DNA of 64,000 bases, from NCBI GenBank assembly GCA_038501195.1, contig JBBPUQ010000003.1:2124501-2188500 (forward strand), read 5' to 3'. Below the pieces are notes generated by a model. That model searched no databases. It was given only the letters and a program-made list of their open reading frames with translations, and had not been told where the DNA came from. Position numbers and translations under genes: made by a program. Position 1 is the stretch's first letter; the number at the start of each line of letters is the position of its first letter. The stretch comes from Nemania diffusa (taxonomy: Eukaryota; Ascomycota; Sordariomycetes; Xylariales; Xylariaceae). Shown here piece after piece: positions 61,204-64,000 of the stretch.

Positions 61204-64000
61204 CGTGACGTTGAGGCAACTACTGTCAATCACAAGACAAGTGTTGTAGCTGTAAAAGTAGTAGGTAGGTACGGCTATTTGATGTCGTCGATGATCATGA
61301 CCAACATTCACGATAGGAAGAAAGGCAATGGCGGATGATTTATACTATCACGGGCTCAAGCTATCGTTCAATTTCTTAGGGTCCTCGTTGGGCAGTGATC
61401 ATCAGCGGGGAACTGTAGGAGTGGCAAGCTGAGAGATCAACCGCATGCAGACAATGGTGTTAAGGCGGCTGGCGTCAGCACAAAGGGATAAACTAACATC
61501 AACATCTCGATTATTTCTTCAATGTCTATTTACGCTAGGTACAACAATAGCTAACCCAGGCTCAAAAACGCAAGTAAATTAGGATTATAGCCTAAAGTAG
61601 CTCGGTTCTGAGAGGTTGACCGTCTCTATAACATGGGAGCGCTGACAGAGGCTCTTCGTATATGCAATGGCACATCAAATCATCACAAGTCGAACGGCTC
61701 ATGAGTGCAGGGTTTATACTTCACGTCATGACTTCAGATTAACTTCACGATGGCTTAAGCGATCGACTGGCAGCCTATCGCCACCTCATTCTACGGCCTC
61801 AACATAGTCTAGCGACCGTGGAAAGATTATAATCGCGCAAAACTGAAAGGCCGATTTAGCACGATCTCCGGAACGGCTGGAGGCCGACTCTTCAGAGCTG
61901 TACGCAGTAGTGACTCGTTCGGTTAGCTACCGAAGCCATCTCGTATCAAGAGGAGCATTGTGGTAGGATGCAGGTCATGTGCCGAACATTTTGCTTGACT
62001 CTTGCCTCGAATAGTACTACTGCCAAGCTTACCAAGCAATACGAGGTTGCAGGGCCCCAAGCTCAAGAACTCAATACACCACAAGTAAGCAAATCAACAG
62101 AACATTGAGCATCGTGCCATCGTAGGCATCCAGCATATACTCGTAGATTTGATATCGCCATCAGCGGTGTAAGAGATGGCTGTAGTCGTCCTCGTATTTT
62201 TTATTAGGGCGAATCTATCATCCAATCGGGTGAACCCGGTCTGATCGTTCGGCTAGCTTGCCGAGTGCAATAGGGATCGCGAGGCCGGGAATAACCATGA
62301 TCGTGAATAATCAAAAGGAGCCGAATAAAATTCCCGATGAGTAGGAGCCGGTGCTTAGTTTCACCGAGGTCATGAGAGTACTTAAGCAGACGAGAAAGGA
62401 GCACTCACTCCGGCTTTTCAAATCCACACCTTTTCGCGACTTATTTCCGACAACAGCCTCAACGAGGACGTTCTGTGATGCAGCGACATCATAACGAGAC
62501 ATCACGATACCAATGAATTGATCAGTACGACTAGCTGCACCAAGCTGATATCCATCATGATATAATGATTCGATCAATTTTCGACCGGCCCTCTACGGGT
62601 AGACTATCGCCATGCGCCTCATCGCTCAGAGAGCGAAAGGGAGAAAGCTCCAAGTATCGTCATACGGATCAGCTGTTGCAAGACTGGCCTCGGATCACCT
62701 AGCTGCTTCATGCTATTCGTTAGGCCCCCCGCCGGACATTTCGGGACTCGGATTGAGAGGTTTAGCGGGTTAAGTATATATTATGCGTTCCTAAAATAGG
62801 GAATGTTGTACTCACTTCATTGGATATGGTAAACCCTTTGTGATATATTTAACATATTCTTAACTAGGGATGATCCATATAGTCAACGAAACGATGAGAA
62901 ATACAATCTTTGGCCTTGAATATCCTTGAGCACTTCTCTTTCATTAGCCGCTTATCAGCATCAATTCATACTTGGCCTCCTTTAGGGAAGATACTTATTC
63001 GGTCGATAAAGCGTGGCTAAAGAAGGACATCATCCATTTAGAGACCTGGCGAACCAGCGATCTGTTAGCGCAAATAAAATCCGTATACCCAGCGATGGCG
63101 CTCTCGTACTCCTGCGTAACGCTCGAAAGTTGTCTTCACCGAAACGGCTAATCTCACCAATCCTACTCGGAGGTATGCTCGTCTATTGAGTTAACCTAAT
63201 GAGCATGTGCTGGAATATTGCTAGTATAGCCAGGAAGGGAACGACCAAACGTGATCTCGGAAACCATTTAGGTATTCGGTCAGACAAAAATAATGAAGGG
63301 ATGTTTCAGAATTGTCAAGGTTTAGGGCTGCTTGGTCTTCTATTCGAGACTTGACCCTTGCTTCTGGCCTGGGTCGGCGGATCAAAACGCACTACTCCGA
63401 ATATCTGTCATATTGCACAAGATAGAGACGAGCCTAACAGGATTGACGTATCAAGCTGAGGACGGTGATTCCTAGACTTCGTCTGGATAGTCGCTCCTAT
63501 CGTGCTGTCGACGTGGACTATCTCGGTAGGTATGTAGATTTTCCGACAGCTTGAGACTACGAGCTCAAAGCAATGCAATCGAAAAAATCCCTGCGCAACG
63601 TGGGCTGGAACAAATACCTACCTAATCAACCTCAAAGCATGTTAAGTTGGGGTCGCAACTAAGTCTCGTTTCCTGCCGTGGGGTGTAGTTCCATGCGTAG
63701 CATTGAAGATCGGGTTCTTCGGATCTAGCCACGCATTGTTTGCTTCTAGAAACGAACGCCTAGAGGATTGACCATCCCATCCCATCCTAATTCATCCCAA
63801 CACCGTCATGCCGCCACAGGTGTTGTGTAGCCACGTGTATAGTTTATTCTTATGCACATTTGATTCTCCAGTTAGAGCATCAAAAAGGTCATGCCCAAAA
63901 TCAGAGCGGCTTTCAGACTGGGCCTCTGACCGGCCGTTGGTTGCAGGGCCGTCGCTTATCCGTGGACAGGGAGGGCAGTGATCATGATGCAGATCTTCAC
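61204..64000. other. right-end region, no confident gene
   Basis: 2.8 kb with no recognised gene. The first 100 bases are the promoter of the secreted-protein gene. A minus-strand open frame at 62204-62577 is listed separately. Beyond 62600 I see only short open frames and no obvious repeats apart from CATCCCATCC-type direct repeats near 63774-63800. Confidence 0.55.
62204..62577 (-). CDS. possible unknown gene fragment
   Basis: Two overlapping minus-strand open frames: 62577-62311 (88 codons, starting MIESLYHDGYQLGAASRTDQ) and 62404-62204 (66 codons). A GTGAGT-like donor at about 62408 and an AAG acceptor before about 62355 hint at one small spliced gene, but the frames do not join in a phase that keeps the second frame open. 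I recognise no domain. It could be a decayed gene, a small lineage-specific gene or chance. Confidence 0.2.

Noticed and set aside
1..64000. biosynthetic gene cluster, CRISPR array or intact transposon
   Set aside because: No PKS, NRPS, terpene synthase, transposase or reverse transcriptase frames are present, and no regularly spaced repeats were seen.

Overview
The window is nuclear DNA of a filamentous ascomycete, most likely a Sordariomycete. The evidence is genes split by short GT-AG introns (mostly 47-75 bp), typical fungal families (Atg1, Nhx1, an Ycf1-type ABC transporter, GH131, a MAPEG protein), and long intergenic spacers full of TAGGTACCTA-type palindromic words. I see no prokaryotic features, no CRISPR array, no rRNA gene and no intact tRNA gene. 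I rebuilt exon structures by hand from reading frame, splice sites and family alignment; every rebuilt CDS closes in frame from ATG to stop.

Layout, left to right: 1-3347 mostly non-coding; 3348-8519 (-) ABCC transporter, 5 exons, 1550 aa; 9874-12527 (+) cullin-4, 849 aa; 13106-15241 (-) GPI mannosyltransferase 3, 634 aa; 16356-17824 (+) ornithine aminotransferase, 446 aa; a 5.1 kb spacer; 22963-26129 (+) autophagy kinase Atg1, 971 aa; a 4.7 kb spacer; 30787-33544 (+) Sac7-like RhoGAP, 779 aa; 35154-37221 (-) Mtr-like amino acid permease, 7 exons, 530 aa; a 4.1 kb AT-rich spacer with a SINE-like element and two hairpins; 41310-43579 (+) ACS-family MFS transporter, 9 exons, 503 aa; 44238-47504 (-) Ark1/Prk1-type kinase, 1056 aa; 48597-50864 (-) Nhx1-type Na+/H+ exchanger, 674 aa; 52582-54697 (+) sucrose-transporter-like MFS/GPH protein, 671 aa; then a more accessory right end with a GH131 glucanase, two small secreted or surface proteins and a MAPEG protein, followed by about 2.8 kb with no confident gene.

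The genes do not form an evident single pathway cluster. The left and centre are housekeeping genes, several acting on the vacuole/endosome/cell-surface axis: vacuolar ABC transporter, Atg1, Nhx1, Ark1-type endocytic kinase, RhoGAP and GPI anchor synthesis. The right 10 kb is enriched in secreted proteins. The most distinctive non-coding signal is a roughly 203-bp element at 38790-38992. Its minus strand has a tRNA-like head with A- and B-box sequences and ends in a run of nine T, as expected of a Pol III-transcribed SINE.
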